From Tricholoma matsutake (lineage: Eukaryota > Basidiomycota > Agaricomycetes > Agaricales > Tricholomataceae): a stretch of DNA of 64,000 bases. The stretch is from contig AP026546.1 of the NCBI GenBank assembly GCA_026075535.2, forward strand, positions 930,001 through 994,000, in the 5' to 3' direction. The position numbers and the translations under genes were made by a program. Each line of letters begins with the position of its first letter. Within the stretch, counting starts at the first letter, position 1. Shown one piece after another: positions 33,767 to 44,970 of this stretch. The notes below the pieces were generated by a model that saw nothing but the letters and a program-made list of their open reading frames with translations, did no database searches and was not told where the DNA came from.

Positions 33767-34885
33767 ATGGACGCATCAGAACGCTTCGACACGCTTGAAA
33801 GCGACATTTCCGGAATGCGCGCGCAAATCGACTCACTTAAATCTATGATTGAAAACTTCGTTAGGACCCTCCAGGCTAACCCTACGACCAATAGTTCCCC
33901 CTTTACGACTCCAAGTGCACCCAACAACGACGTTTTGCCAAACACGTCCACTAAGGAATGTGCCCAGATCAAACTGTCCCCCCCCGCCGAATTTAATGGT
34001 GCACGTGTGCAGGGACGTGCATTCCTTAATTCCTGTGAGTTATACATTAGTCTCCAGTCGCATCAATTCGTCGATGAGGCTGCAAAAATTTATTGGGCCT
34101 TCACATACATGAAATCTGAACACGCCTATCTCTATGTGGACCATATCCTATGTCAAACTAAAGAACTCGGTTCTCTACCTTTCTCCACTTGGGGTGACTT
34201 TCGAGCTGAGTTCGTACGCCACTTCTGCCCCCTCAATGAACGCCACCGAGCAGTGACATGACTTGAGTCATCCGCTTACCACCAGGGACGTCGATCCATG
34301 GATGACTATATCGATGAGTTCAAGGATTTGGTGGACATGACAGGATATGGGAGTGGGTTACCAGTGGTGGTGAAGTTCCGACGGGGGCTCAAGCAAGAAA
34401 TTCAGGACCAGATTGCACAGATGTTGGAAGGGCGCCCAGCGGACGATGATATCCTTGCTTGGTATGAAGCTGCTTCACTCTGTGACGAGAACCGACTCAC
34501 AAATGCAGCATTTAATGCTGCATTCCATGCTCCAACTACCACTCATACACCCTACACCTTCAATCGAAGCCTTCCCCGCCCTAACCCCATTCCTGTTCGT
34601 CAAACTCCCACACCAGCTGTCAATGTCCCGGTACCAATGGATGTTGATGCAGCCCGCAGCCGTGCACGTAAGTTGGATCTCTGCTACCGTTGTAGGGAAC
34701 CTGGACACAGGGCTGGAGCGTGTCCCCATTGTCAGGATATCCGCATGCTCACCCCCAAGGGACGAGATGAACTCCTGCAAGATTTGTTGGCGCTTGTAGA
34801 TGTTGAGGAAGCGAAGGATCAAGTTGCAGAGGAGGTTAAGCTGGAAGTTGTAGAGGAGCAGGATTTTCCTATTCGCAGCGAGTGA
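33767..34885 (+). pseudogene. gag: gypsy-2 gag, one TGA stop
   Basis: A 372-codon frame from ATG 33767 (MDASERFDTLESDISG) to TGA 34883-34885. The N-terminus is coiled-coil-like (IDSLKSMIENFVRTL). The retrotransposon gag capsid region follows (FLNSCELYISL, DFRAEFVRHFCPLNERHRAV, SMDDYIDEFKDLV), and the CX2CX4HX4C knuckle CYRCREPGHRAGAC lies at about 34684-34725. A single TGA at 34259-34261, between RAVT and LESSAYHQGR, breaks it. That position is arginine-like in related elements, so CGA to TGA is the simplest cause. Confidence 0.93.
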
Positions 34886-37800
34886 ATCATACGCCCTCAC
34901 TGCCTGTCCATAACCGCTTTGAAGTCTTGTCAGTTGAATCCCCGGAGAATGAATCCATTTCTGTGACTGCTCCCCTCTCTGACCCTTTGAAGTTGGCTAA
35001 AGACGTACCTGCTCTCCCCATCTCTCCTTCTACTCCACGTCCCAAAATTAAATCATGGGAGCGTAAACTACCACGCAAGTATATTGTGGCATCCACTCCC
35101 TCTGCACATTCCTTAAACCTAGCCATCGAACTGCAGACGACCGACACTGGACAGATACTCGGTGTCTCTGCGCTCCTGGACTCTGGTGCAACTGGTCTCT
35201 TCATCGATTCCCATCTGGTACAACAACATCATCTAAATACTCGCTCACTCTCACGTCCGATACCTGTATATAACATGGATGGATCCCCAAATGAAGCTGG
35301 TGCCATCCGAGAGGTTGCAGACCTGGTTCTCCATTACAAAGATCATAGTGAGCGTGCCCTTTTTGCTGTCACTCAATTAGGAAAGCAAAAGGCGATTTTG
35401 GGATATCCATGGCTTCGAGACCATAACCCGGAGGTCGACTGGCGCACTGGGGAGGTTACCATGAGCCGATGTCCATCCCGCTGTCGGACGTGTTTCACAG
35501 AAGCCAGGCAAGAACGTCGTGGACAGAAGGCGGCAATACGATGAACTCAGAAGTGTCGTGCTGGACCCCTGCCTATACCTGAAGTGGAATTGGAAGGGGT
35601 TCCTGATCTAATGCTGGACTCGGATGATGATGATGATGAGGACCCAGAGGAAGTGGAGGAGGGTGATCAGATCTTCTACACTGCGATTCGCTCATCGCAT
35701 GAGGTGTGTGCCACATCGAACATATCCCAATGCCTCGCCGAGGCCTTCCACAAAAACAACGCTGCTAAATCCTCTACTAACTCCTTACTCCCTCATCTCC
35801 ATGAGTTTGAAGATGTGTTCTCCAAGGAGTCATTTGACTCTCTTCCTGCGCGTAAGCCATGGGATCACGTGATTGAACTCACCCCCGGCGCAACCCCTTC
35901 ATCCTGCAAGGTCTATCCTCTCTCTCTGGAAGAACAATGGCAGCTTGACCAGTTCATCGACGAGCACCTGGCCTCTGGACATATTCGACCATCGAAGTCA
36001 CCCATGGCCTCTCCCTTTTTCTTTGTCAAGAAGAAGGATGGCTCACTTCGACCGGTTCAAGACTACAGAAGACTCAACAACATCATGGTCAAAAATCGCT
36101 ACCCACTACCCCTCATCTCTGAACTCGTAAACCAGCTCCGTGGAGCCCGATACTTCACCAAGCTCGATGTCCGTTGGGGCTATAATAATGTGAGGATAAA
36201 GGAGGGAGATGAGTGGAAGGCAGCCTTTCGTACCAACTGTGGTCTTTTTGAACTGCTTGTCATGTTCTTTGGCCTTACTAATAGCCCTGCCACCTTTCAG
36301 ACCATGATGAACGACATCTTCCATGACCTCATCCTCAAAGGCGTTGTCTGCATCTATCTCGATGACATCCTCATCTTCACTCGCACAGTTGAAGAGCACC
36401 GTCGCATCACGCGCCTCGTCCTAGAGCGACTTCGACGGTACAAACTCTACCTTCGTCAGGACAAATGCGAGTTCGAAAGGACCAAGATCGAGTATCTTGG
36501 CCTGATTATCTCGGAGGGTCAAGTGGAGATGGATCCTATCAAGGTAAACAGGGTCACAGCTTGGCCGACGCCCACGAACAAGAAGGAGGTGCAGTCTTTC
36601 CTGGGCTTCATCAATTTTTATCGGCGTTTTATCAAGGATTTCTCACATCATGCATGACCGCTGTTCGACTTGACAGGAAAGGAGGCATGGAGGTGGGATA
36701 ATGCACAACAGGAGGCGTTCGAAAAGCTTAAGGAGATGGTCACTTCCGCTCCGATCCTTACCTTTGCTGACGATTCGCGTCCTTTTCGTGTAGAAGCCGA
36801 CAGTTCTGACTTTGCGACGGGCGCTGTGTTGTCTCAGCAGTCTCCAGAGGACCAGAAGTGGCATCCTGTTGCGTTCTACTCCAAAAGCCTTAGTGCTGTA
36901 GAGAGAAACTACGAGATCCATGACAAGGAGATGATGGCGATAATGCGTGCGCTTGAGGAGTGGCGACACTTCCTCGAGGGTGCCCAACACAAGGTGGAAA
37001 TTTGGACGGATCACAAGAACCTCGAGTACTTCATGACGGCCAAGAAATTGAACCGTTGTCAAGCTCGTTGGTCCCTGTATCTATCTAGATTCGACTTCTC
37101 CTTGCACCACCGTCTGGGTCGCAGCATGGGGAAGACCGATGCCCTATCCCGACGTGCAGACCATGGGGATGGCAGCGGTGACAACCAAAACATTGTGCTG
37201 TTGCAGCCAGACCTGTTCACCATTCGGGCACTGGAAGGCATCGTACCCCAGGGCGAGGAGTGGGACATCCTACATGACATTTGTCGCGCAAACCGTAGTG
37301 GTTTACATGAGGATGTTGTCGCCCGAGCTGTTAAAGAACTGAGGAAGGGATCGACCCTTTCCTTACGTGCGGCAGAGTGGGCTGAAAAGGAGGACTTGTT
37401 GTATTTCAGGGATCACATCTATGTTCCCAATGACCCAGACCTTTGCCAGCGCATCATATCCCAACACCATGACTCACAGATTGCTGGCCACCCCGGATGC
37501 TGGAAGACCTTGGAGCTCACCTCACGGAACTATTGGTGGCCACAAATGTCATGGCTCATTGGTCAGTATTGTCGCACTTGTGACCTTTGCTTACACACCA
37601 AGGTCCCTTGTCGCAAGCCTATTGGTGAGCTACACCCTCTTCCTGTTCCAGAGAGTCGTTGGGATGTCGTCAGCATCGACTTTGTGGTAGAATTGCCAGA
37701 GTCAAACGGGTTTGATGCGGTGATGTGCACAGTTGACTCAGTGGGAAAACGCGCTCACTTCATTCCCACTCACACCACTGTCAGTGCCCTAGGTGCCGCT

Positions 37801-38787
37801 CGACTCTACCTCCACCATGTGTGGAAATTACATGGACTTCCTGGTGCCTTCCTCTCGGATCGTGGCCCTCAGTTCATGGCAGAGTTCACTCGTGAGCTGT
37901 ACCAACTCCTGGGGATCAAACTCCTCGCTTCAACTGCTTATCACCCACAAACTGATGGCCAGACGGAGCGAGTCAACCAGGAACTGGAGCAGTACATCCG
38001 CCTCTTTGTCAATGAACGCCAGGACGATTGGGATGATCTCCTTCCTTTGGCCGAGTTTGGGTACAACAACCATGTCCATGCTTCCACTCAACAGACCCCT
38101 TTCCTCTTAGACACTGGACGACATCCATGCATGGGATTTGAACCTCGCCAAACTCCCTCACACATCGAGACAGTGAATGAGTTCACAGAACACATGAGGG
38201 ATAGCTTGGAGGAGGCAAGGGCAGCCTTAGCAAAGGCAAAGGACGACATGGCGCGATTTTACAACCAACGCCACTCCCCAACCCCTCAGTACAAGGTTGG
38301 TGATCGAGTTTATCTTGACTCCAGTGACATCTCCACTACACGTCCATCCAAGAAACTCGCTCATCGCTTCTTGGGACCTTTCCCCATTGTCAAGTGCGTT
38401 GGAACACATGCCTATCGTCTACGCCTCCCAGCCTCCATGTCCAGACTCCATCCCATCTTCCATGTCGTCAAATTGCTTCCAGCTCCCCCAGATCCGTTCC
38501 CGGGACGCCATTCACACCCACCACCACCACCTACAGTGATCGAGGGAGAACCCCAATATGAAGTCGAGTCAATCTTGGACAGCCGTTTGCGTCGAGGAAA
38601 ACTCCAGTATTTGGTACATTGGAAGGGTTATGGGTATGAGGAGAACTCATGGGTCGAAGAGTCTGATGTAAATGCCCCTCGGTTAATCAAGGAATTCCAC
38701 CGACGGCACACTGCTGCACCACGTCGCATTCAAGTCACGGACTTTGGTCGTATACGATTTCGAATGCATCGGGGCGATGCATCTTAG
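34840..38787 (+). pseudogene. pol: gypsy-2 pol: PR-RT-RNase H-IN-chromodomain, two TGA stops
   Basis: One frame, -1 relative to gag, open from 34840 and overlapping gag by 46 bases, so the protein probably needs a -1 frameshift; there is no early ATG. Protease ALLDSGATGLFID (about 35170). [48 protein letters not shown] (about 36360). RNase H: EADSSDFATGAVLS, DALSRRAD. Integrase: HHCC zinc region with GHPGCWK and CRTCDLC, SIDFVVELP, SDRGPQFMAEF, TDGQTERVNQELEQY. The C-terminal chromodomain is complete: YEVESILDSRLRRGKLQYLV, HWKGYGYEENSWVEE (about 38560-38670). TGA at 35542-35544 (AIR*TQ) and 36655-36657 (HA*PLFDL) break it. Otherwise the catalytic residues look intact. Confidence 0.95.
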
Positions 38788-38798
38788 AGAGGGGGTGA
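38786..38798 (+). promoter_or_regulatory. gypsy-2 polypurine tract
   Basis: AGAGAGGGGGTGA directly before the 3' LTR. Confidence 0.8.
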
Positions 38799-39164
38799 TG
38801 TAAGGGGACTAGGGGGGTGCCCTGTGTGTTTTTCCTATTTTTTATGTTCGTCCCATATTTTTCCCCACCTCATTTCCTTCTATTCTTCATTTTCTATGAT
38901 TTTTCCGGATTTTATTACTAATTTTCCCTTGCTATCATGTTTGTATATGTTGACACTTTTATATTTAGAGGCGGAGTACCCCTTCCGACACATACCCCTT
39001 GGTATGATGTCATTCGGCGGCCTTGATCCACCTATCTCCACCTTTTTCTATTTTTAGGTTATATTTGATTTTTGTCGTCTTCACATATACTGGGCATCAG
39101 CAAGGGGATCCTTAGAGTTTTCTCTTCAGATTTCCCTTTGCTAGAGGCTTAGGTTGCCCTTATA
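38799..39164 (+). repeat. gypsy-2 3' LTR, 60-bp shorter
   Basis: 366 bp. It lacks the 60 bp lying between two 18-bp direct repeats in the 5' LTR; otherwise nearly identical. Confidence 0.93.
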
Positions 39165-39169
39165 GTCAC

Positions 39170-39629
39170 AAGGATGATTTGAAGAGGAGGGATTGATGGC
39201 TGGACCAGTATTATTTAATGATAACAGCTGAAGATTGATAGTGTTATATGGATATGGCTGGTGAAGAAGCTCTGGATTGATATGAGAATGAAGTGAAGCT
39301 TGCAAGGTGGTGGACGGGTCCTGGCTTAACAATTCGATGTTGATTGAAGGAAGTTGGAAATTTGATACTGCTTTCTCCAACAATTCTGCTTTGATTTGGT
39401 GTGATGCAGCAGGAGAGAGATTTTCAGGAATGATAGGTGGTGTGAAAGGAGATATGATTGATGTTGATGCAGTGTTTGGCTGCAAACCAGCTGTGATGGA
39501 TGTAGAAGCAGACACAGTAATAGCGGCTGGTGAAGCCATGACCATAGATGGAGGAATAACTGTGGAAGATTGTGCAGGTGGAGGGGGGCTGAATGATTTG
39601 GCACCACTTGATGGCCATCTATAAAGCAC
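39170..39629 (-). pseudogene. Acidic low-complexity protein, N-terminal part (split by gypsy-2)
   Basis: Starts at ATG 39629 (MLYRWPSSGAKSF). Pro/Ser/Thr-rich, then leucine-rich repeats of the style LPSINIELLSQDP, NPELLHQPYP, INLQLLSLNN. Removing gypsy-2 joins SSSNHPCD to LLEKQDKPTSS in frame with 33169. Function unknown. Confidence 0.55.
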
Positions 39630-40519
39630 TATGGAAAGATGGAACTACAGTATTCAGTCCAGTTGTACACACACACACTCTCTCTTCACTTCCTTTTGTT
39701 CACATCTTCTCTTATAGTTTCTCAATCCTTTCATGGTCTCATGTGACTCTTCCCGTATTGGCAAATTTTTGCTCAATATCAAAAATATCTATTGCATCAT
39801 CAGTTTATGTCCAGTTTTTCATCACAAAATATTATTATTTCTCATCAAATCCTAGATCATACTACTCTTCTTGGGCACCAAGGGTCTCATTTCTGCACTG
39901 CCCCAAGGAGTCAGATGAATGAAGAATATCCTGCAAATATCGCAAATTACATGGATGGCCTCATTAAGAAACACTGGACCACCAACGGTCATCATGCTTT
40001 GGAAACTGCTTTGAGTACTCCAGATGAAGTGTCCACCTTTGTGATTATGCCTTTCCTTTATCTTTTCATATCCTGTCCTTGTTACTCGCAGATATTTCAT
40101 GAGGTTATGACCCATGAAGATTCTCTTGAGCTTGCAAGTATAAGATATCTTCCACAGATCTCATCTTCCTGGAAACCTCACTACGGATCAGATTTACAAC
40201 AAAGAAATTTCACCAAAATCACAGCTCTCATCAATAATTATCTGCATTGGAAGACCCTCATCACCACTATCAGCACTAAGGTCATGCATCTTCACACCAC
40301 ATTTCTTCTGCAAAACAATCTCCCTTGGCTTTCATGTTGCTGCATACTTGTGGTGACAGGCTGAAGTGAGGAAAATGGCCAGGATTGATAGACGGATATG
40401 TCTTTTCAACACTCTCAATTGGCCCACTTATAACTTGGAAACACTGGGTTTTTTGAATAACAATGACTCTTCAATCACAACTGCAACAGATACACTCAGT
40501 GTTGGTTGGGACAGCAAAT
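39630..40519. other. No recognised gene; weak plus-strand frames
   Basis: Plus-strand frames at 39792-40364 and 40366-40590 read partly like protein (HKDSLELASI-like and NTLNWPTYNLETLGF) but match nothing known and lie partly opposite the next gene. Confidence 0.3.
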
Positions 40520-41068
40520 TTACTCGAAACACAGTTTTGTTGGGCGAACCAGACAATGTTGATGAATTTGTACAGTTGCATCGTCAATAGCTTTGAAGAT
40601 ATCCTCGAGCTTTTGTTGATTATTTCTCTGTGAAGAGTACAACTTTTGTTTTTTTGATGTCGAGCCTTCCATACTGACTGGGTGATGTGGAAGCTCATTC
40701 TCTTTGTCATCTGTTTGTTTGCATTTCCCAGCCTGACTTTGAGGAGCCTGAGCCTGTAGAGGAGTGGAAGGAGGAAGGGGTGTTTTTGGAGGATCAACAG
40801 GAGGAAATGGGAGGGCAGAAGCAGGGTAATAGGACAATAGTGGAGAGAAGGGAGTAGATGGATGATTTCTGGGTGTTATCGGCATACATGCTTTTGGTGT
40901 GCTCAAGATTCTGAATTTGCCTTGCATTGCAGCAAACTCCAGAACTGTACCACAGAAATCTGTGATGTCATAGCTTACAAAGAATCTCCTTGTAAGGAAA
41001 TTTGTATACTCTGAAATCCTGATCAAGACTATATGAGTGTCGTCCTCCTCTCTCCAAAAAAAAGACAC
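40520..41068 (-). CDS. Hypothetical protein, proline-rich
   Basis: An open frame of 182 codons, start ATG 41068 (MSFFWREEDDTHIVL). The N-terminal third looks folded (RISEYTNFLTRRFFVSYDI, VLEFAAMQGKFRIL). A Pro-rich linker (PPKTPLPPSTPLQAQ) follows, then a basic segment (KKQKLYSSQRNNQQK) and a short helical end. No domain recognised. Lying among mobile-element remnants and next to the acidic ORF on the same strand, it may belong to the same unknown element. Confidence 0.4.
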   Translation of the reverse strand: MSFFWREEDDTHIVLIRISEYTNFLTRRFFVSYDITDFCGTVLEFAAMQGKFRILSTPKACMPITPRNHPSTPFSPLLSYYPASALPFPPVDPPKTPLPPSTPLQAQAPQSQAGKCKQTDDKENELPHHPVSMEGSTSKKQKLYSSQRNNQQKLEDIFKAIDDATVQIHQHCLVRPTKLCFE

Positions 41069-41399
41069 AAAATTTATAAGTCTGGCTATGGAAGACTAGT
41101 CAAACCTGAAGGCCACACATCTGCCCACACCTCCTAATCCCATTGTATATCAACCTAACTCCATGGCAAACCCCATTGCATCAAACTTGTCACATAACTC
41201 ATGCACACTGTATGTTTTTACTATTGTCACTCATACACTCAAGGCCCCGGCATGACTTCATAAGTAGTAAGTTGTTTGATCGATCATTGCTTAGCTAGAT
41301 GGTAATGCACTTGGATACAGATAGGGTTTTACTAATGAGTTTATTTACAGAACAGCAAGATTTTATTGCTCTGCCACAGCTCGATGCCATCAAGACGAT

Positions 41400-41407
41400 G
41401 GCAAAGT
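41400..41407. repeat. MITE-2 target-site duplication, left copy
   Basis: GGCAAAGT, repeated perfectly at 42237-42244. Confidence 0.9.
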
Positions 41408-42236
41408 TAGTGTTTAAAGGTCCAGTCCAGTCTGGTTTTTGACTTCCAAATGGGGCAACCGGCAACCGAAACCGGTCTAGGACCGACCCAGACATTGGGG
41501 GGCCACAACCAGACCCTTTAGGACTGGTCCTAATCGGTCCATGGACCAAAAAAAGACTGGTTTGGACTGGTCTTTTGATGTAAAATTTGTCATACTAATA
41601 TAATCATTCATATTTCAACAACCATTACTTGGAACCTTAAACAAATAATATAACATGATAGAGCTTGTAAATACCCGGCTTTTTATTCTATTTTTAAGAG
41701 ATTTGATGAAGATTTGATATAGCTATGACTGAAACCGAATTACATCTGCTAAAGATGCGGGCAAAATGTAATGTGACAACCATAAATTATGTGATGAATA
41801 CCCTACATTGATGGATGATGAGCATATTTACCTACCTAAAACCTCCATATCCAAAAATAGAATGAAGCAAAATGATCAAAATATGAGTGAGTTAGAATCA
41901 AAGTCATTCTGGTACAAGTTGCACAAAAGACATAATTGTACCAAAATGTATCTGGTCATATCTTTCTCAATTCTTGACCGTTTTTGATGAACCAAGGGTC
42001 AAATTAAAGGTAATAATCGTGGTTACAAGGGTATGTAACGCACGTGATGTTTAACCGGTCGCAACCGGTTTAAACTGGTTTTTTTGCGGTTCTACATTAT
42101 TTTTCAAAATGAAAGACCTGCAACTGGACTGCAAAATACCAGTCCATAAATAGACCACTGGTCCGGTCCTAATCGGTCCAGTTCAGTCCAGTTTCGGTCT
42201 TTTTTTCAGTCCTATAGACTGGATCTTTAAACACTA
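41408..42236. mobile_element. Non-autonomous hAT-type element (MITE-2)
   Basis: 829 bp with TIR TAGTGTTTAAAGGTCC at the left, its complement at the right (one mismatch in 20), and an 8-bp duplication. Both arms are rich in ACCGGTC/GACTGG words (CAACCGGTTT, GGTCCTAATCGGTCCA). The AT-rich centre has no coding frame. Confidence 0.9.
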
Positions 42237-42479
42237 GGCAAAGTGGTTCCTCATGGAATCACAGGTAGTGCAGGTAGGTGATGGAATGTTGTTGTGGGGT
42301 GTTGGGTGTGGTGATGCATTTTTGAGCATATAGGATTTGGGGGAACAGGTGAGTTCTTTTTTGAACCATAGTGGGTGGTGAAGGATACACCACTTGTCTG
42401 TTACTGATATTTTCTACTGAACACAGGTAGAGGTTAGCATAGGATGACAGCTATAACTAGGCTGATGTGATGCAACACA

Positions 42480-43140
42480 GCTGGCATGAGGATGGCAATG
42501 TGAAGATAATGACCATTCGACAGGATGAGGATGGTAGGCAGACATGGCAGGAGGGACCATCACACACCATTCACCAAATCATTGCCATCATTTGGGTGCA
42601 GCTAAGTTTTTCCTTTTTTTTTTTTTTTGGTTTAACTAACATATGTTTTCATTAATCTAAGGGATCTAACTATGTTTCAATGACACCAAAACAACAAGCC
42701 CACACCCAACAACACCCCAACACCACCATAGCAACCTCAACTGCTTCTGCAAGCCACTGCTTGTGGGGTAGGAATGGGAAGCAACAATAAAATGGCAAGT
42801 GTATGTTTGGGATGACCAGGGAACAGGGATAGTAATGGCAATGAGAACAATGACGGGGATGAGGCAAAGGACAACAATGACAACAGGACAATGACAGAGA
42901 GGATGGCAAGGAACAGATCACGGGGAAGCAGACAATGACAGGGATGATGAGGATGACACCCCAATGTCAATGACAGATGACCCAGCACCCACTGCTGTGA
43001 GCAACTGCTCGCAGGGTGGACTGCCAGTGCTACAGACAACAATGACATGGGAATTTGGGGGGGGGGGAGACATTACTGGTGAGTGGGGAACCATTAACAG
43101 TCATGACAGGGATTAATTTGCCATCCCCTGCTCGCTGTGT
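42480..43140 (-). repeat. Dispersed repeat family, copy B (reverse)
   Basis: The minus strand carries TCCACCCTGCGAGCAGTTGC (about 43020-43000) followed by GTCATC-type runs, the same order as copy A at 4090-4260. A second CAAGCAGTGGCTTGC block is at about 42760. A poly-T run lies at 42613-42629. No coding region. Confidence 0.4.
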
Positions 43141-43344
43141 AGCCACGATTTTTTAGTAGACCTACACTTATTTAATTCTGCCTTGCATTTAGGTGAGTTT
43201 AATACATAGTTTCTTTGTACATGATGGCTTGGAGTGAAGACAATCTGGGGCTATTTATTAGATGAGAAAACTATGGATTGTTCTAATTAGCCTCCTGTAC
43301 AACCAATCAACCTGTGGGAAAAATTTGACATTCTACATACAAAA

Positions 43345-43455
43345 GATGCGGCCTGGGCCAGGCCAAGCCAGGGCCAGGCATGTGTGTTGAGATAGCCAAA
43401 GCAGCCTCAAGCCAAGCCAAAGCCATGGCTTTGAGGCCAAGCCGGCCAAAACAGC
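43345..43455 (+). repeat. GGCCAAGCC-type low-complexity array
   Basis: Imperfect short repeats of CCAAGCCAAAGCC and GGCCAGGCC, palindromic in part. Confidence 0.6.
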
Positions 43456-44060
43456 ACTCATCAACTGGAGTGGCAATGATGGTGAGCTCATCAGGAAGCT
43501 TATCATGGAGCTTGAGAAGCCCAAAAACTTCAAAGTTTTTCTTGGCAAGAAGGACAAGAATGAGGTGTGCAATATTCTTGAGTAACTTTCTGTGCAGTAG
43601 TCTCTGATTTGTCTATTCTCATAGAATACAAGTGTGGATTCCAAAGCTAAGGTTGCAAAACAGATGGGTGAAGTTATTCTCCCTGATCTGTTTTGTATTG
43701 ATGCAAAAGTGGTCAGAGATTGCATAAAGGGCAAGATTGATGTGTCTGTTTTGCTTTTGTCCAAGTCATTTCAAGTTTATTGATTGAATTTTTCATAGAC
43801 TTGTTAGTGGGTATCAAAAACATGCCAAGCACCTCAAAAAGATGGGTGATGGTGTAGATGATCCTAATAATGATTCAGGACCTACATTCTACATCTGGAA
43901 ATCAGTGGGGGTCCAGTATGACTAGACAGATTTGATCAATGATTATCACTCTGCCATCAGTAGATAAGATATTATCTGGCCTTAAAACATCATCCAACAC
44001 AGATGACAAAAGGTCAGCCACTGACACTTTTTCTGACAGAATTGCAAGGTATGATATTGT
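43442..44060 (+). CDS. SANT/Myb-like protein of a dispersed fungal family (fragment)
   Basis: Reads ALINWSGNDGELIRKL, then after a likely intron (43565-43624) a segment with AKVAKQMGEVILPDLF, then after a second intron SGYQKHAKHLKKMGDGVDD and FYIWKSVGVQYD, and further on LSGLKTSSNTDDK. The pattern W-ND-L--L followed by GKI..Y..HAK-L resembles multi-copy Agaricomycete proteins with a Myb/SANT-like start. The second junction does not keep frame and TAG follows QYD, so this is probably a pseudogene. No ATG is assigned with confidence. Confidence 0.4.
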
Positions 44061-44459
44061 TATATATGAGCATGCAATTTTTCTAGCCAATGAAATAACT
44101 TTATACCACTATTTCCTCTGTCAATTATTCTTCCTGATGTTTATCACTTGCTGACCAGATACTCAGATACTTGCAGAAAATGCTCAAGAACTGGTGCTTG
44201 TACTAACAGAAATGCAATTTATGAATTTTCAATATCATGATATACAGTTTTTCAAGTGGATGAAATGATGTTATCTCTGATGTTCTCAACATCTCATTCT
44301 TCCTGAAGCCCACTACTTGTATGCTGGCAGTAAATGCTGAAGAACTGATGCTTCTATACAGGTCTAGAGAAAGGAATGATATTGTTTTCTGCATGTCACT
44401 CTTCCTGAATCCTACCACCCACTGATAACCATGTCATCTTCTTTCAAGTTCCTTGTCTG

Positions 44460-44970
44460 CATCATCTCCTCCTCATCTGCATCATGTCCCCATCACTTGC
44501 ATCATCTTGTTCCTTCAGCACCTGGCCCAGTCCATCCTACAAGCAGTGGGTGCTTGTTGTCATATAGATGGTGGTGGGGCTGTTAGTAGCACCTGATCCA
44601 TCCTGTGAGCAAGGGCTCACAGTGCTGGGGTGTCGTTTGATCCTCCTTGTCTCCATGTGCCTGGCATTGTAGCTGAGCTGCACCCACATTCCACCCTACA
44701 AGTGGTTAGGGCCATGTTCCATTGAACTGCCTGTTTTGAGCAGGGTCACATTAGCAGTGATATGGTGGATTACAGGGTGTGCACAGGTGTACCTGGCTAG
44801 TATTTCACATGTTGGGTCTCCTGGCAGCCCCCTTGCATACCCTTCCCTGCTCAACAGCCTTGCACCCTGTGTTGATGGGAAGAAAATCTGCCATGGGTTA
44901 TTTGCACTGAGATGCATCATTACTAAGAGATTACCACCTAAAAACAAAGGAAGGACACTTGGTTAATACC
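44460..44970 (+). repeat. Dispersed repeat family, copy C
   Basis: Same block order as copy A: CATCATC run, CCTACAAGCAGTGGGTGC (about 44540), CCTGTGAGCAAGGGCTC (about 44598), then GGTGGATTACAGGGTGTG with TACCTGGCTAGTAT (about 44765-44800) and an AAAACAAAGGA-type tail. It is AT-shifted relative to copy A, as expected after CpG decay. Confidence 0.45.

Larger units (their letters stand above)
33175..39164 (+). mobile_element. Ty3/gypsy chromovirus gypsy-2, complete, youngest
   Basis: A 5,990-bp element on the plus strand. The 5' LTR is 33175-33600 (426 bp), the 3' LTR 38799-39164 (366 bp, the same sequence minus 60 bp), with the 5-bp duplication GTCAC. Gag and pol are open except for one and two TGA codons respectively, without frameshifts. 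The LTRs differ in the shared part by only about three CpG transitions. It interrupts a minus-strand acidic ORF. Confidence 0.96.

Noticed and set aside
34475..35204. Minus-strand frames opposite gypsy-2 gag and pol
   Set aside because: They overlap a clearly coding plus strand and have no domains.
34259..36657. TGA recoding (readthrough or selenocysteine) in gypsy-2
   Set aside because: TGA positions fall at ordinary, arginine-like sites and are more numerous in the older gypsy-3 copy. Mutational CGA to TGA change explains them without recoding.
42670..43048. Overlapping minus-strand frames rich in Leu/Pro/Cys
   Set aside because: They fall in the dispersed repeat copy B and reflect its CATC/GTCATC composition.
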